64,000 nt of DNA from Latrodectus hesperus (Eukaryota > Arthropoda > Arachnida > Araneae > Theridiidae): assembly GCA_037975125.1 (NCBI GenBank), contig CM075850.1, positions 72,273,890 to 72,337,889 of the forward strand, read 5' to 3'. Positions 24,416 to 38,999 of this stretch are shown here, in pieces. A program made the translations under genes and the position numbers. The notes below the pieces were generated by a model that was not told where the DNA came from, did no database searches, and saw only the letters and a program-made list of their open reading frames with translations. Position 1 is the first letter of the stretch, and every line of letters starts with the position of its first letter.

Positions 24416-24884
24416 TTACAGTGTGCATAAATAATAAACAAATTTATATATTCTTATGATATTTTTGCTTAATTAATCCAAAGGAAATTCCAAGCTATAT
24501 TTGTTAAAAAAAATGAAAATGAAAATATTTGTGGTCAGAAAAGTAGCAATTGTTTAAAAAGTCATAATATAAAAAGACTGTTGAATTTAACAACACTTTT
24601 AATTCAAAATTCATGAACATTTTACCTTTTTAGCTATCTATAAGAATATTAATATGTGTACGAATTTTAATGGCTTGGCTATTTATTAATTTTAAGTGAG
24701 TGTCAGAGGAAAAATGAGAGCAAACTAATTCTTCTAAGAAAGTAATGTTAAAAAAAAACAAAAAGATCAAGATGTAAACTATCTTTTACAGTTCTTATAA
24801 CATGTCTGCAAACAAAAACTCAATTCTTTCTGCAACAAACAGAAGTAAATGCCGTCAAAAATAACCCAATTTAATCGACCATGC
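24412..24884. other. AT-rich non-coding DNA
   Basis: Nothing specific seen. Confidence 0.5.
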
Positions 24885-25230
24885 TACAGAATAGCTGAAG
24901 TTGGCATACCACGAACTTGCCGGCCTACCCCCTCTCAAGGCCTCATTTAAGGCCTCAACCTTCACCCTCTCCACCTACCTCGGTTCATTCCAGTGACACG
25001 AGAGAGGGCTACTAGAAGAAAGTGGCCGTAGTGCTGTTTCTCGAGGAAACTCCAGACGATGACACCATTTCTTTCTTCTCCATCCTCAGGACATCTTCAG
25101 GAACGTGACTCGTGTGAAAGTTTGCTGGGGTTTCCACAGATACGTATGAAAGAGAGATCTGTGATGGGACTGTGAAGGAGCTTCTTTCATCTACTGCCAC
25201 AATGAAGGGTTCTCGTCATTTTAGGTTTGA
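24885..25230. promoter_or_regulatory. GC-richer island, possible enhancer or exon
   Basis: One of the most compositionally distinct segments of the window. It contains a direct repeat AAGGCCTCA (twice near 24939-24958) and a pyrimidine-rich CCTTCACCCTCTCCACC run. The minus strand carries a 62-codon frame (25012-25200) rich in Ser/Thr/Val with no recognised family. Without a paired acceptor and donor I do not call it coding. Conservation would decide between enhancer and minus-strand exon. Confidence 0.35.
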
Positions 25231-26330
25231 AAAATGAAACGAAGCAAAAGGCGTGTTTTTTACGGATGGAATATTCTGCCAAAAATAGAATTGATCGACA
25301 ATGATTTGAAGCTGGGGATCCATATCAGGTTGTTTTCGAATCTGGATTCCAAGCTGTTTGTCCAAATATAACATTAAAAAAATTAGAAAAAATAATAAAT
25401 GTTAGCTTAAATATTCAAAGATTTTAATAGCTATGAAATCTGAAAAGCTAATTAAAGCAAACAGAATTGAAATGTTTTGAAAAAATTTATGATTCGTAAG
25501 GAATTTATAATTAAGCTTAAATATATTACAGGTTACTTAAATATATTCTATTGAATAAACATTTTGGTGCTACCTGATATCATGAATAAGTTGCAAAATT
25601 CTTTAAAGAAACATTTTTTACAGTCAAACGCTGGACAGTAATAAGCACAATTATTTTCGTAAAGTTTAACGAATCATGGGGAATTTCAAATCCTTTTTGT
25701 AAATTTAAATATTTTAATATGTAAAAAAAATGTAATGATTTCCAGTGTATCTATGAATAAGAAAGATGCCTTATTATTATTTTAGAAAAAAAGTTTTGTA
25801 CCTTGTAATCGAATTTCTGTAAATAAATACGAAATGAAATTATAAGCAAGCGAAAGTTGTAATGTGGAATGTTGTAAACTAAACTGATCATTTGAGGAAC
25901 AATTCTTCATTTTCTGGAATCATATCTTGAGAAACTAATGCGGCAAAAATACTATAGGAAAATTAAATTCTGTCGTGGAAGATAATGGAAGCCACAAACT
26001 AGAATCTGGTAGTCTTAACTTGGCGATAATCTAGGCATCATTTTGTTGTATGGTCTCAAGTAGTAGCAATATTTTAGTTTTTGGTGAAAGAATTTGCTGA
26101 AGTTTTTAAGTTATATTTATATCCAGAATTTTTTGCTTAGTATATTTATTTATGACTAAAATAATTCACTTAACAAATATTGTATTAGGATCATAATTAC
26201 AAAGACATAACTGTTAAATAAATTATTAATATTTTTTATCATTGAAAAAAAACACTAGTCTTTTGTACAATTTTTCGTGCTCTTATTCAAGTAACCTTAT
26301 GAGATTTAAAAACTATGGATCGCAGTATTA
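25231..26330. other. AT-rich non-coding DNA
   Basis: Nothing specific seen. Confidence 0.5.
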
Positions 26331-26600
26331 GCTTCGAAGTGTGATATAGCTGATGAAACTTGTCTTTAACCCATTTTTCCAATTATTTGCGATCTGGAAT
26401 AATCCTGGACTTCTACCAATCGAAGAGCTTCCAACCGCCACCGAATTTGGCTGCAAAATTGATTTTTCGAGGGTTCTGGCATGTAAATGATAGAGAAAAC
26501 TACGTTAAAATGGCGGACACATTTATTTTACTTTTAACTCCGACCGTTGATCGATAACAGACATGTCCCAGTCATAACGTACCCCTAGTGACTTGATGGG
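26331..26600. promoter_or_regulatory. GC-richer island with YY1/PHO- and DREF-like words
   Basis: It contains AAAATGGCGGACA (YY1/PHO-type) and GATCGATAAC (DREF-type). A 65-codon frame at 26360-26557 has no recognised domain. A cis-regulatory element is possible. The evidence is composition and motif words only. Confidence 0.3.
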
Positions 26601-27159
26601 GGAGGATCTCAAAATAGATTGTTTTCCTTTTTTTTTTTTTTTTTCCTTCAACTTACTACCTTCCATTCAACGAGTGCTTCTTTGCTGACGGTGAGTGGTG
26701 TAGTCAAGATTCTCTAAACTCTTCTCGTTCTTTGAATTACTTCTTGACGTAGCAACACCACGGCGTTTGCAATTTTTGAAAAACTTGGCTACTCACTGTT
26801 TTGACAGCGATGTGTGCAACTAAGTGACTTTTTTTACTGCACTATTTTAAAGGATCTTTTGTTTCGGTGCTAATGAGAAAAGGAATTAGTGTTGATTTTT
26901 TTTAAGCGTGCAAGTGAATTTTTTTTTTATTTTTGTACTTTTTGAAAAATTAGTCCCTGAATTCTTTCACATTAGCTATAACTTGTTTTTCCTTGAACTA
27001 AATTGTCTTCATCTTGTTTGATACCAACACTGTGTAAAATATATTTTTAAATGGTTATTTTCCACTCTTGGATTTATCCAAAACAGTTTTGAAGCAATGC
27101 TCAAATATCTGTTCAAATAATAACTTAAGAATATTTTAAAATTAATGATTAGTTCGCTT
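26601..27159. other. AT-rich non-coding DNA
   Basis: A poly-T run at about 26626-26644. Otherwise nothing specific. Confidence 0.5.
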
Positions 27160-27472
27160 GACTGATATTCGAGCGGTTCAGTGGTTTATCTCTTGACATC
27201 AGTACTGTTGGATTAATATTGAAGCAGTTCAGTGGTTTATCTCTTTACATCAGTGCTGTTGGATTAATATTGAAGCAGTTCAGTGGTTTATCACTTGATA
27301 TCCATACTGTTTGATTGATATTCAAGCAGTCTAGTGGCTAATCACTTGACATCCATATTATTGAATTGATATTCAAGCAGTTCAGAGTCTAATCACTTGA
27401 CATCCATATTATTGAATTGATATTCAAGCAGTTTAGAGGTTAGTTACTTGATACCCATGCGGTAGTATTGAT
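27160..27472 (+). repeat. 51-bp minisatellite, about six units
   Basis: Units begin at 27160, 27211, 27262, 27313, 27364 and 27415, an exact 51-bp period with substitutions only. A consensus unit contains GATATTCAAGCAGTTCAGTG and a TCACTTGACATCCATACTGT block. The first three units and the last three share diagnostic differences (GGATTAATATTGAAGCAG against ATTGATATTCAAGCAG), suggesting growth in two steps. The period is divisible by three, but stop codons occur in the readings I checked, so coding is not indicated. Confidence 0.93.
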
Positions 27473-29190
<1,718 letters not shown>

Positions 29191-29550
29191 ATGGATATTA
29201 TGCAGTAAGATTTACTTTTATCTGCTGGGATCTCATGACTGGAGACATCGTGTGTTTGCACTGCACATATTTGTTTACATTCCGAGTGGTTGAAGTCGCT
29301 GTATACAAAGTGATAACCAACCGCCTTGACCTTGAACTGCCTGGGTCACAAAACAAGCCACAAAAATTAGGGAAAGAGAGGAGGGTCTCCATTTTCCTGG
29401 GGGGTGGGATCGTTCCATTTGCACTCGTTTCTTTTTTTCTTCCCACTCCAGATGGGGAAGCGCTCATGCATTTCCGTTCGTGCCTGCCTCTCTATTTTTC
29501 ACGCGTCCTCTCATTAGAAATCCTTTCAACCTTATCTTAGATGACATACT
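29191..29550. promoter_or_regulatory. GC-richer island with FTZ-F1/ERR site
   Basis: Both strands carry long open frames here (128 codons on +, 89 on -), which reflects GC content and not coding. Neither peptide has a recognisable domain. TGACCTTGA at 29327-29335 is, on the minus strand, a perfect TCAAGGTCA, the monomer site of FTZ-F1/SF-1 and ERR nuclear receptors. A hormone-responsive enhancer is plausible. Confidence 0.4.
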
Positions 29551-31234
29551 CTGGAGTTTGAGTAATTTTATCCCGTAAAATTAACGGATATCCAGTGTAC
29601 TCTGTGACATTCGTTTTGTGGCTTCGTGACACCAGCTTACCCGTTCATATCCAGTACCCCTCTTGGAGTAAAGTGGTATAATCCATTCTTTCTTCTTACA
29701 GTGAAAGTGTATACTCTAAATGTGTTATTAATATTTTATGTTAAGATAATTTGTATATGGTTTATTTTTTGTTTAAAAAGTGTTCTGCATTTTATATCCG
29801 TTAAATGATACGCGTTGCGTTTTGCGTATTGTCAGCTAAAATTTCTATTTTCCTTTGAAAATCATATTATGCAAATGGGATTTTTTTTAACACACTTTAT
29901 TAATTTTGCAAATATTCATGTATAAAATATATTCTTCGTTTTGAAATCTTATAACTGACTAGGATTAATATGGATACTGTAATAGAGTTGACAAAAATAA
30001 TAACTATTATATCTTGAAAAACAAATAAATTTTTTCATCATGCGAAAAATTTAAATGTCCTGTATAAGAAAGAAAGAGGAAAATATATAATCGAGAGTTG
30101 ATTAAAACGAAAGGATTATAAATTGTTTATTTGTGAAAGGTAATAAGCGAATTATTTTTTTAATAATGTATTCATTGAACTTTTTGAATTATAAAAAGTA
30201 TTTTATGATGTTAATAAGAAGTAATATAGCAGTTGCTACGAAAAATCAATGTTTTAAATATATTTAGAACCAGTGTGTATATTTTAACTAAGTTATGTGT
30301 AAATTTCGGCTTTATATTAATGTCCTTATTTAGAATGTTTTAAATGACGCATATTATTTTTCATTATAGCATCAAAAGTGAAAGTGAATTTATACTTATA
30401 ATTTAAATAATGTTCGAATTCGTGTTTTTGTATCGTAAGTATTTAAATGATAATAATTTCTGTTTTTTTATTTTGTTCATTCTACTTCTTTATAACATTA
30501 TTTATGATGGTTTTCATTCCTAGTTCAACATTATAAAACATTTTTCGAATTCCATATTCTTAAATTGAAAAAAGCATCTTCACTTGAAATTATAATTTGA
30601 TTTGTATAATATTTCTTTTTTTAATAGATTTTACGCATAAATTAATTGCTTCATGTAGTTTTAATAAATAAGTATGTAGAAAACGGAATTGATATTCAAA
30701 TTACCCCATCATACATCTATTAATATTCAAAGAATGTACTCTGGATATCATTGGTCAGGTGAAAAGCAGATGTTTTTTGAGAATAAAGTAAGATTGTTGC
30801 TTTATTTCATAATTATGATTTAAATTAAAAAAGATTAATTATGGTGATTTTCCATGGTGACTTGTTACCAGAAAACTTAATTAAAATATAGTCCATTTTT
30901 TACATTCTATGATTATTTTATAACATACTTTTAAATAATACTATAAAGTTGTCTTCTATCAAAAATTTTAGTTTTAAATTTTACAATTTTAGCGTTTATG
31001 ACTGCAAATTTTAACATATGCTTTCAAGAAAAGGTAAATCATTGAATAAACGTTGGCATATTATTTATTTTTCTGTTACAACTAAGCTGTAAATAATAAA
31101 TAATCCAATTCCAGTAGCAATTACAAAACGTGTCACGTCTAATCGCAATTCGTGACAGTCAAATATTAATTTTTATTTCACACAAAATACACATTCAGAA
31201 AACAGACATGAACGTCAAAATAATGGCACATTTC
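29551..31234. other. AT-rich non-coding DNA
   Basis: Nothing specific seen. A 60-codon hydrophobic frame at 29626-29808 is typical of random A/T-rich DNA. Confidence 0.5.
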
Positions 31235-31500
31235 CATTTCAGGTGCTAACGACATTGTAACGTTTCCCTAGATATCCGTTTCTGCGTTGCATGTTAATAT
31301 GCAGTGACGAAGCAGCGACTGTTCGATATTTTATGACTGGGGGATGCTTTAAGGAAATGTTGCAAATGCATTGTCACTTTCCAATTGCAACCGAGCTGGC
31401 GTGCCGGAATTAATCTGTAATCCAGGACTGAGTTTCTTTTACGGTGCAGGGAAATGTTGTAGTGCACGCTAAAAAAGGATCAACAACAATGTCGGTTTTT
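31235..31500. promoter_or_regulatory. GC-richer island with homeodomain-type words
   Basis: It contains CATGTTAATATGCAG (POU-like), TGCAAATGCATTG, and GGAATTAATCTGTAATCCAG, which includes a bicoid/Otx-type TAATCC. Composition is well above background and no coherent frame crosses it. An enhancer is inferred on weak grounds. Confidence 0.3.
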
Positions 31501-34070
31501 GCGTGAAATGGCAATTGTCTGCTGAAAAATGAGGGTACATTTTTGGAATTGAATATTTACATGTTTTTCAAAGATTCATGGGAAGATTAATTGCTTATAT
31601 ATGTGAAACAATCTGTCACTTCATAAATTTGTTAAAATAATTCTAATGTATAAATGCGAAAAACAAATAAACGAAGAATCATTGTAACCATATTACATAA
31701 ATTTTCATAAAGTGGCAAACATGGCGAAGTTCACTATTGAATGTGTGAGAATATTGTTGAAATTCACTGTGTTAATAAAACGATTTCTTATATAAAGACC
31801 AAAGCATCGGCTTAAGAAACCAGTTTTCATTGATTCAAGCCATTAACTAGTTGACAATAGAGCAGAAGGAAGGCACAGATATTATAATCGAGCATGCCAA
31901 GTTTTAAAGTCTCTTTCTTTGGCGACCAAGAAATGTTGCCAAGATGACGAATTGTGACGCCTCGCGATGACGTAGATACTAGGTTGCCAAAATAGGATTT
32001 TCAACATAATTCTTATAGGTCTCCATCTATAACGCAATAAAATCGGGGTTTCTAGATAAACAAGTAAATCAGCCCAAAAAAATCACCAAACTCAGAATTT
32101 GGCATGCCGGACTACACGGTATCTGTATACCCAAAAGCAGAAGCAAAAGCAAAATGAAAAAGACAAGTCAAAACAGCCACTATATGGTTAATTAAAGCCG
32201 TCAAAGGAGGATTTAAATTTTTAAAATATCCATTAATTTATAGAATTTTAAATTATAATCGCAATAATTGTAAATCTCTTTTAAATCTTAAGACTAATTC
32301 TTTGCTTACTCCAACATAAAAAATTTATTTGCGATTATTTTCTGGGCGAAAAAAAATCCTAAACTTAATTTTAACGAATTATTTTAAGAATCAATTTTTG
32401 TTTTAGTCATTATTTAATTCTTAAAGTTATTTAAGTTAAACAAGTACTTGTTTGTTATTTATCCTTACCAATTGAAAAAAAATCTTATTTGAATTTAAAG
32501 CATATATTTATCTAATTTTTTTACTCTAATTAATTTGTCTTAAGCTTATTGTTAAGTATATATCTCACTGCTCATTATATTTCTTGTAAACATCTCGTTG
32601 CCTAAAATTACTTTTTTATTATTTATTTTATTAGTAAAAGATTTTCTCAGGATATAATTCCATTTATTTTTATCAAAATAAGATAACATCTTTCATTTGA
32701 ATAACTCGCATACTAATTTAATTCTTGAAATGATTAAATTAATCTTTTTTATTGTTAAATTTTGAATGATACTTTCAAATTTCATTTCAAACGATTCTAT
32801 TGCTTAGTTTGTTTTTTGTTTACGTTCATCAATTTTTCGTTTGCGTATTTCTTCGATCGTCAGTGCTTGCGAACACTTCTTTAAAAAAAGAAAAGTTTCT
32901 CTGACATACACTTTACATATACTTAATTGCCCGAAGAAAATCAGCTTTTCTGTTAAATCGTCTGCTGTCTCATCAAATAATATTTCAAAATAGATGGAAA
33001 TAAAAAAAAATTCTATTCTTCCTAATGTATGCGGAAGTTAATTATTGTTTCTATGTGCTCTTTCTATTTTTGCAAATGCTTTTTTTACGGAGTCAAATGT
33101 ATTGCGTTTGAAAAATTGCAACTGGGCGAATTTCGTAATATATTTTGATTTTATAAATGTCCATTTCTGAGAAGATCTCTGTCAAAGAGAAAAAGGAAAG
33201 TGGTTTCATAATGAATAAGGTTGGCATTTTTGTGGTTGCTTTGATCATTGTCAGTTTTACTGGTGCATTTCTCAAAGGTTAGATCAGTGAAATTATTCAT
33301 GGAACTTAGTTAATTTCTGTCGTTTTTTATCTTAATGCTTTGATTTCTGGTTAATTTCAGCCAATTGGAACTGCTCGCTTCTTAATTCTGAGCCGTGATT
33401 AGACGACGAGTTGGACATCTGTGCTGGCAACTTGCTTTTCTCATTTAGAGTGCTATCTTGAGAATTTATTCTATTTTATTTTTAAAGTGCATATGTGTGC
33501 TTTCTATCTTACACTGTTTTCTGCTGGGTCAAATATAGAACCTGTTGTCTTCTGTACCTAAGAAGGATATCATTTACTGCTGTGTGTGTGCTAAATTTTT
33601 ACTCTACAAAGAAAACTTTCAGAGGAATTTCGAAAAACTGTAGAAATGTATTTTCTATATTTTAGTGTTTCTCAGCGAAATAAATATTTTCTTAATGGAG
33701 TACACTAATATAAATCTTTCTTCAGTTTTTATTTTGTAGAAAATTATTTTTTTTTTTATCATTCTTGGATAATGAAGAAAAATTGCTGTAAATATCAATA
33801 GGACATTTATTGATCTTGTGAAGGTTTACATATTCTTTTAGCCAAAAAAATGACATGATTTTTCAAATTTTTAAATTTAAATAATACAGAAAATCTAGCA
33901 ACCTGTTGTCAATACAATCAATCTATTGTTGTTTCAAAGAATATCACACACAAACACAGAATTATTTTCTTACTAAGGCCCCTTCATATAAACATATCAA
34001 TAAAAACATATAATATCACACACACAGATAACATTTTAAATTTTATTTTATACTTTTTAGTATTACTGGA
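31501..34070. other. AT-rich non-coding DNA with minor patches
   Basis: Slightly GC-richer patches at about 31880-32000 (a GATGACGTAG CRE-like word) and 33350-33450. No gene or repeat boundary is supported. The 60-codon minus frame at 33093-33275 has no family features. Confidence 0.45.
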
Positions 34071-34180
34071 TACCCATGGGGTATAAAGACCAACATGTGA
34101 TTTTATCATCTAGTTGATGTGAGTTCGATTCTCCTGAGATAGATATTTGTGGCACTGCATTTTGTATAATCATTTCCAAA
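34071..34180 (+). repeat. tRNA-like SINE head fragment
   Basis: A B-box-like word, GAGTTCGATTCTCC, is followed by TTGTGGCACTGCATTT, which resembles the sequence after the B-box-like word at 41438. It is degenerate, and the A box is not clear. Confidence 0.35.
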
Positions 34181-34329
34181 TATTGTCTGCAAATATTTCT
34201 TTGGAATTTAATATCAGCCTTACCAATGTCCTGACGAAACATAATGCATTGTGAGTCTGTGTATATTATATGTAGAGCAAATATTTTAGTCACATTTTAT
34301 CTAGAGCAAATAGAAATGCTACATTCATA

Positions 34330-34400
34330 TAAATGGATAAAGATACCTTTACCAACAGTAGCAGGGATCAAACTCGAAACCCACTATTGAAAACACTATC
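34330..34400 (-). repeat. tRNA-like SINE head fragment, minus strand
   Basis: Read on the minus strand, CTAGTAGTGGGATAG followed by GGGTTTCGAGTTTGATCCCT resembles decayed A and B boxes. Its reverse orientation relative to the copy 160 bp upstream suggests a separate insertion. Confidence 0.35.
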
Positions 34401-35767
34401 CCACTACTAGGATATGTTGAGGCTTATATTATGTGTTGTAGTAGTTTATTTTCCCTTCTTTTAAATGTGAATATTTAAATAGAATGTTTGTGTCAGCAAA
34501 TCTGTCTGAAACCAATTTATGTTATGAAGCCCTAGTACTATGTAAAAGCATTAAATGCAGATATATATGTATTTTATTTTTTTAAACTGATGTTAGACTT
34601 CTCATGAAATTAAAAGACATTAAAAATTGTTAGCATATCCATTGATTTACCGTATGCTTCATTCTATATAATGGTATCTAGATTTTCAAACTGATAACAT
34701 TCTATTTGTTCTGACATTGTATCTTTTCTATACTTAATGAAGACTTTGTTACGGCTTCTTATGGAGTTTTCTGTCTCTAGACTTCCTTCTTAATAAATTG
34801 GGGAGGAAATTTATATCACAAAAGGCTGATTCAGCCCCTACACCATATTTCTTTTGTACAGAATATTTTTCTCGGAACTTCAGAACCAAAAGATCATAAT
34901 GTAAATTTCTTTCAAGGTCCTTCTAAAAGTTTTTTATCGCCTTACATTCTATAATTTATTTTCCCTTCAAAGGGTTCTTATCTATCACGTGGACGGTAAA
35001 AATAAGTTTACAACTGCTTCTGCTGCGGCTTTTTGAGAATTCTAAGTATTCATGAATGGGAGTTTTCACCTCTTCCGGAAAAAAAAATATTCCATTGTTT
35101 TTTAGAAAATAGTGCAAATTTTGTGACGCAGCAGCGTTAAGGATAAATGACCATTGGTTTCTTCTGTGAAATATAGCCCATTTAAAATGATCTTTAACTT
35201 GATTGAATGATGTAGAACTTACGCTTTTAGGCTATGTACTGATACTTTATATTTTAACAAAATTTTTTAAGAGATAGATGCTTAAAAATGAATTGTTATT
35301 TTACATTTAAACAGAGCATTATCCTGTAACGAACGTGGAAAGATCGAATAGCGTCACTTTTGTCGGAGAAATGCTCTTGAAAGATTTGCCTGTTTTTATC
35401 ATTATGGATTATAATTATGATTTAATGGTAAAAACCAGAAAAACAAGCATTTCTATTTCGGTTGTTAACTACTTAAATTTGTTATATAATTGCATTATAT
35501 AATAAGTATTTTTCAGTAGTTGATATAATTTGACGTTGCAAGTACTATTGTCTAAAAGAATAAACGCGTTGAAAAATATCTCAATACATACTGCGCCTAC
35601 CAAAAGAATTTTTCTGTGAAGGACTTATTTATGTGTTTCACGCAAGGGAAAAAATTTCAAAGTATCCACTTCAACAGGTGGGCATCACAGCTCAATCCTC
35701 TTCAAAAGATAAAAAGTAAGAGTCGACATTTATCTTTTGTTTTTCTGAAGTGGCAAGAACGTGCGAC
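34401..35767. other. AT-rich non-coding DNA
   Basis: An E-box CACGTG near 34988 in a slightly GC-richer patch. Nothing else specific. Confidence 0.45.
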
Positions 35768-35782
35768 TGGTCACGGTGACCA
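35768..35782. promoter_or_regulatory. Perfect inverted nuclear-receptor repeat (IR3)
   Basis: TGGTCACGGTGACCA is a perfect 15-bp palindrome about its central G. It consists of two GGTCA half-sites inverted with a 3-bp spacer, the geometry of an estrogen-receptor-type element and compatible with other nuclear receptor homodimers. It lies in a modestly GC-richer stretch (35640-36060). Function is inferred from the motif alone. Confidence 0.45.
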
Positions 35783-37619
35783 AAGTAGATAGCTGTTATA
35801 GTTCACCAAGCTTAGTTTGAATCTCACAATAACGGTAGGTTTTGTAATATTGAATCATTTTCGACCGTTCCCCTCTGTATATCTGGATTGATACTATCCT
35901 ATTTGCTTTTGGTGAAATCGCTTTTCTTTCATCAATTACTTTGCTCAGTGAAACTTTGCACTTATTTTCCTGCATCTTAACTTTCATTTCTGGTTTCACT
36001 GCAATAAAGCGCATCACATGGGACAAGGTACGTGGTCCTTGATTTCTCAAGCTGTGAAACAAAAGCACTGATTGCTTTCTGACATCATAGAAATAGGCTT
36101 AGCACCCCCATATTTGATATTATTTTCGGGAAAATAGCGTGGAATTGTTTTGTAAATATTTCGCCTCGCGCATCTAAATTTTTAAACTGAATCTTGATGG
36201 CATAAATTTTATTATTATTTTTTAATTCTGGAAAATATATATATATTAAATTTTTTCTTAACTAATTAATCAGGAGTGGAAAAGTTTCTAATTTAAATTT
36301 TTTTAATGCGAAGGAGAATTCATTGTAAAAAACACCTTATTCAGAGCTTAAATTGAATTCAGAAGACATTCATCCACGTTTGGCACAAAATCTAGCATTG
36401 TTATTGTGATGCCAGAGTGTGTGGCATCCAGATTTTACCTCATCTGAATTGTGTTCCATTCTATTTGGTTGAGTCCAAATTTCCTTTTTGAGGGGTGAAT
36501 TGTAAAAGATCCGTTTCCAAGTGACCGAACCCCCGAAATCCGTGTGAAAGGGGGGAGGAATCATAGGACTTGGCTGGAATACATGACAAAGGAATAACTT
36601 GAATTCTAGTGATTCAGACCTGAATAGGCGGAATATGTACTGTGGTGAATATAGTGGATAATAAACAGAAAAATATGTAGATTCACCCCACTTTCTAGAC
36701 TGGAATTTCTTTCTTATTTCATGCATCCAATAGATTCTCTTAATAAGAAAAATATTGATTTAGTCACTGTTTATCATATTGTCATACTATTTATCACTGA
36801 TATATAGGTTTTTAACGCATTGTTTTGTTTTTTTACGATTTACTTAGATCAAACTTTATCCTGAATATTGCCGAAGAGCATTACTTTATATTAATTTATA
36901 AATCTCTTTATTAATTTTATATTTATTTACTTATTCAATATTTAAAGGAAATTTTTATGAATTTTTTTTAAATCTTACAAATATTAATGCATTTTTTATG
37001 TTCTTAATGTTATAAATATAATTTACAAATATTGTATTCTTTATAGAACTTTAAGATAACATGTTTGGCAATACATACAAACTTATAGTAAAGAATCCTA
37101 AATATATTTGGGTTGTTTCAAAATTTTTGTTATTTCTTGATAGATCCTAAATAGATAAATATTTTTGGGATTATTGTAGATGATAGCCATCACATTGCTG
37201 CTAAAAGTATTAGTACTGTTTTAACAGTACGAAACGATTGGTTGGGCTTGGCGACTTTGAGACTTTTAGTATTATAATATTAATATAAATTATAGGGTTA
37301 AAGAATATATCATTGACCAGAGAAAATTATATTCTTTTTATATTTACACAATTTTACTAGGAATTATAATGAAATTTTTTCTGCTGGGTAGAAATAATAA
37401 TAATAATAAAATGCGTGAAGATGAACAAATTTAAAACTATATTTACATTAATTCACATTGACTGGTACTCGATAATAATATTTTCTGAATTGAAAATTGG
37501 AAAAAAGGAGAGAAAATTTGATTTTAAATTGTTTCATGAGAAAATTAAATTAGGTCAGTTTTTAATGAGTGATTTAAATAAAGTAAAAATAAAATAATTG
37601 GCGTTGCATTAGTTAAAAT

Positions 37620-37622
<3 letters not shown>
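35783..37622. other. Non-coding DNA, partly GC-richer
   Basis: Segments 35790-36070 and 36361-36740 are less AT-rich and leave minus-strand frames of 90 and 118 codons open. Neither peptide shows a domain, signal peptide or composition typical of a real protein, and I see no supporting splice pair. The rest is AT-rich and featureless. Confidence 0.45.

Positions 37623-37706
<84 letters not shown>
37623..37706. repeat. (TA)n microsatellite
   Basis: Uninterrupted TA alternation over 84 bp, followed by TTATATATATTATA. Confidence 0.97.
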
Positions 37707-37716
<10 letters not shown>

Positions 37717-38999
37717 TATAAAGTGATTTGTTGAATATCAATATAGAACTAGGCTTCATATAATTTGATTTTAATTATTTTATTGATTTATTTTTTTAGG
37801 TATGAAAAATTTAAACTAAGGTTAACTGCATTAAATATCAAATTTCCAAATCTTTTCAGGATTCAAATGAATTTTTTTTTAATGAAAATTCTTCAATGAG
37901 ATAAGAATCTTTTTGTTATAAGGATTTAATCTCTCAGACGATATAATAATTTTATAAAAAAAATATTTTAAAAAACAAACTTGAATAGATGATAATCTTA
38001 TTCTGCTTCTTTCCTCTTGCATTGGATGCTTTTCTGATGTTATTTTATTATTGCTTTTTGCACGCTCTGAAACTCCGATTCTAAAATTTCTCGAACACCG
38101 TCTCAGTTATCCACCCTGCTGTTAGCAGCGAGGTTACGAACCAAGAGACATAAAACAGACTGAAAAGAAAAACTCGCGCGAAATTCGGAGTTGAACAACC
38201 TTAGTTTAAATAACGTTTTCATTTTATTTCGCGTCTAAAGCACACATGCATCTCTGCTGGAATGAAAAAGATCAAGAATGAATATTATATCGTCTGATGA
38301 AATGCTATCCAAATCACTTTTTTTTCTTTTTTGTGTTTAATTTTTTTCATACAATGCTCGAAGACATAAAATAATTGTTGAAGTGCAAAATTATTTTTCT
38401 GTCTGTCATGATTGATAGACTTAAAAATGCCAAAAATTTTATACATTTTTTTTAACTGTTTATATATAAATCCAATAAGTAGACGCTGTTGGGTAACGTG
38501 GTATTTAAAATAATTAATATTTCATTTATTTATTTAACTAACTTTTTATTGTTTCTTTTTAAATCAGAGTATATTGGTGCAAAGGCTTTGGAAAGAATTT
38601 TAATTATTTTTAATAAATTATATATAGTGTAGTGTAAAAGATTTTTTTTTGCATAAATTTTAGTATTAAAATGTTTTTAAGTACATAAAACAAACTTTCA
38701 TAATATATATTATATTGAAGAAATTAAATATCTATAGTTGAATTTAAAAGCTGTTGTTGATTAGGAATATTATCATCATTCATTCAAATGATAATTTTTA
38801 TATTGATTTTGAAATTTTAAAATGAAACAGAGTAATGGGTATTAAAAAGAAGTTGCGAAACAGGCTTTCAAAATAAATTTTAGCTGCATAAAAAATGGGG
38901 GGAAAAACTTTTTTATCAGTTAATAGAGAAGCGCAAATAAAATGGGATTATATAAATATTTATTAAGAAAACAAAATGTAATCGTTTGCTTTTTGTTGA
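37707..38999. other. AT-rich non-coding DNA with one GC-richer patch
   Basis: A patch at about 38090-38290 has raised CpG content (CTCGCGCGAAATTCGG) and could be regulatory. Nothing else specific. Confidence 0.45.

Noticed and set aside
27160..27472. CRISPR-like array
   Set aside because: Units are contiguous 51-bp tandem repeats without unique spacers, in a eukaryotic context.
36370..36726. 118-codon minus-strand gene
   Set aside because: Peptide shows no family, signal or composition of a real protein, and no splice pair supports it.
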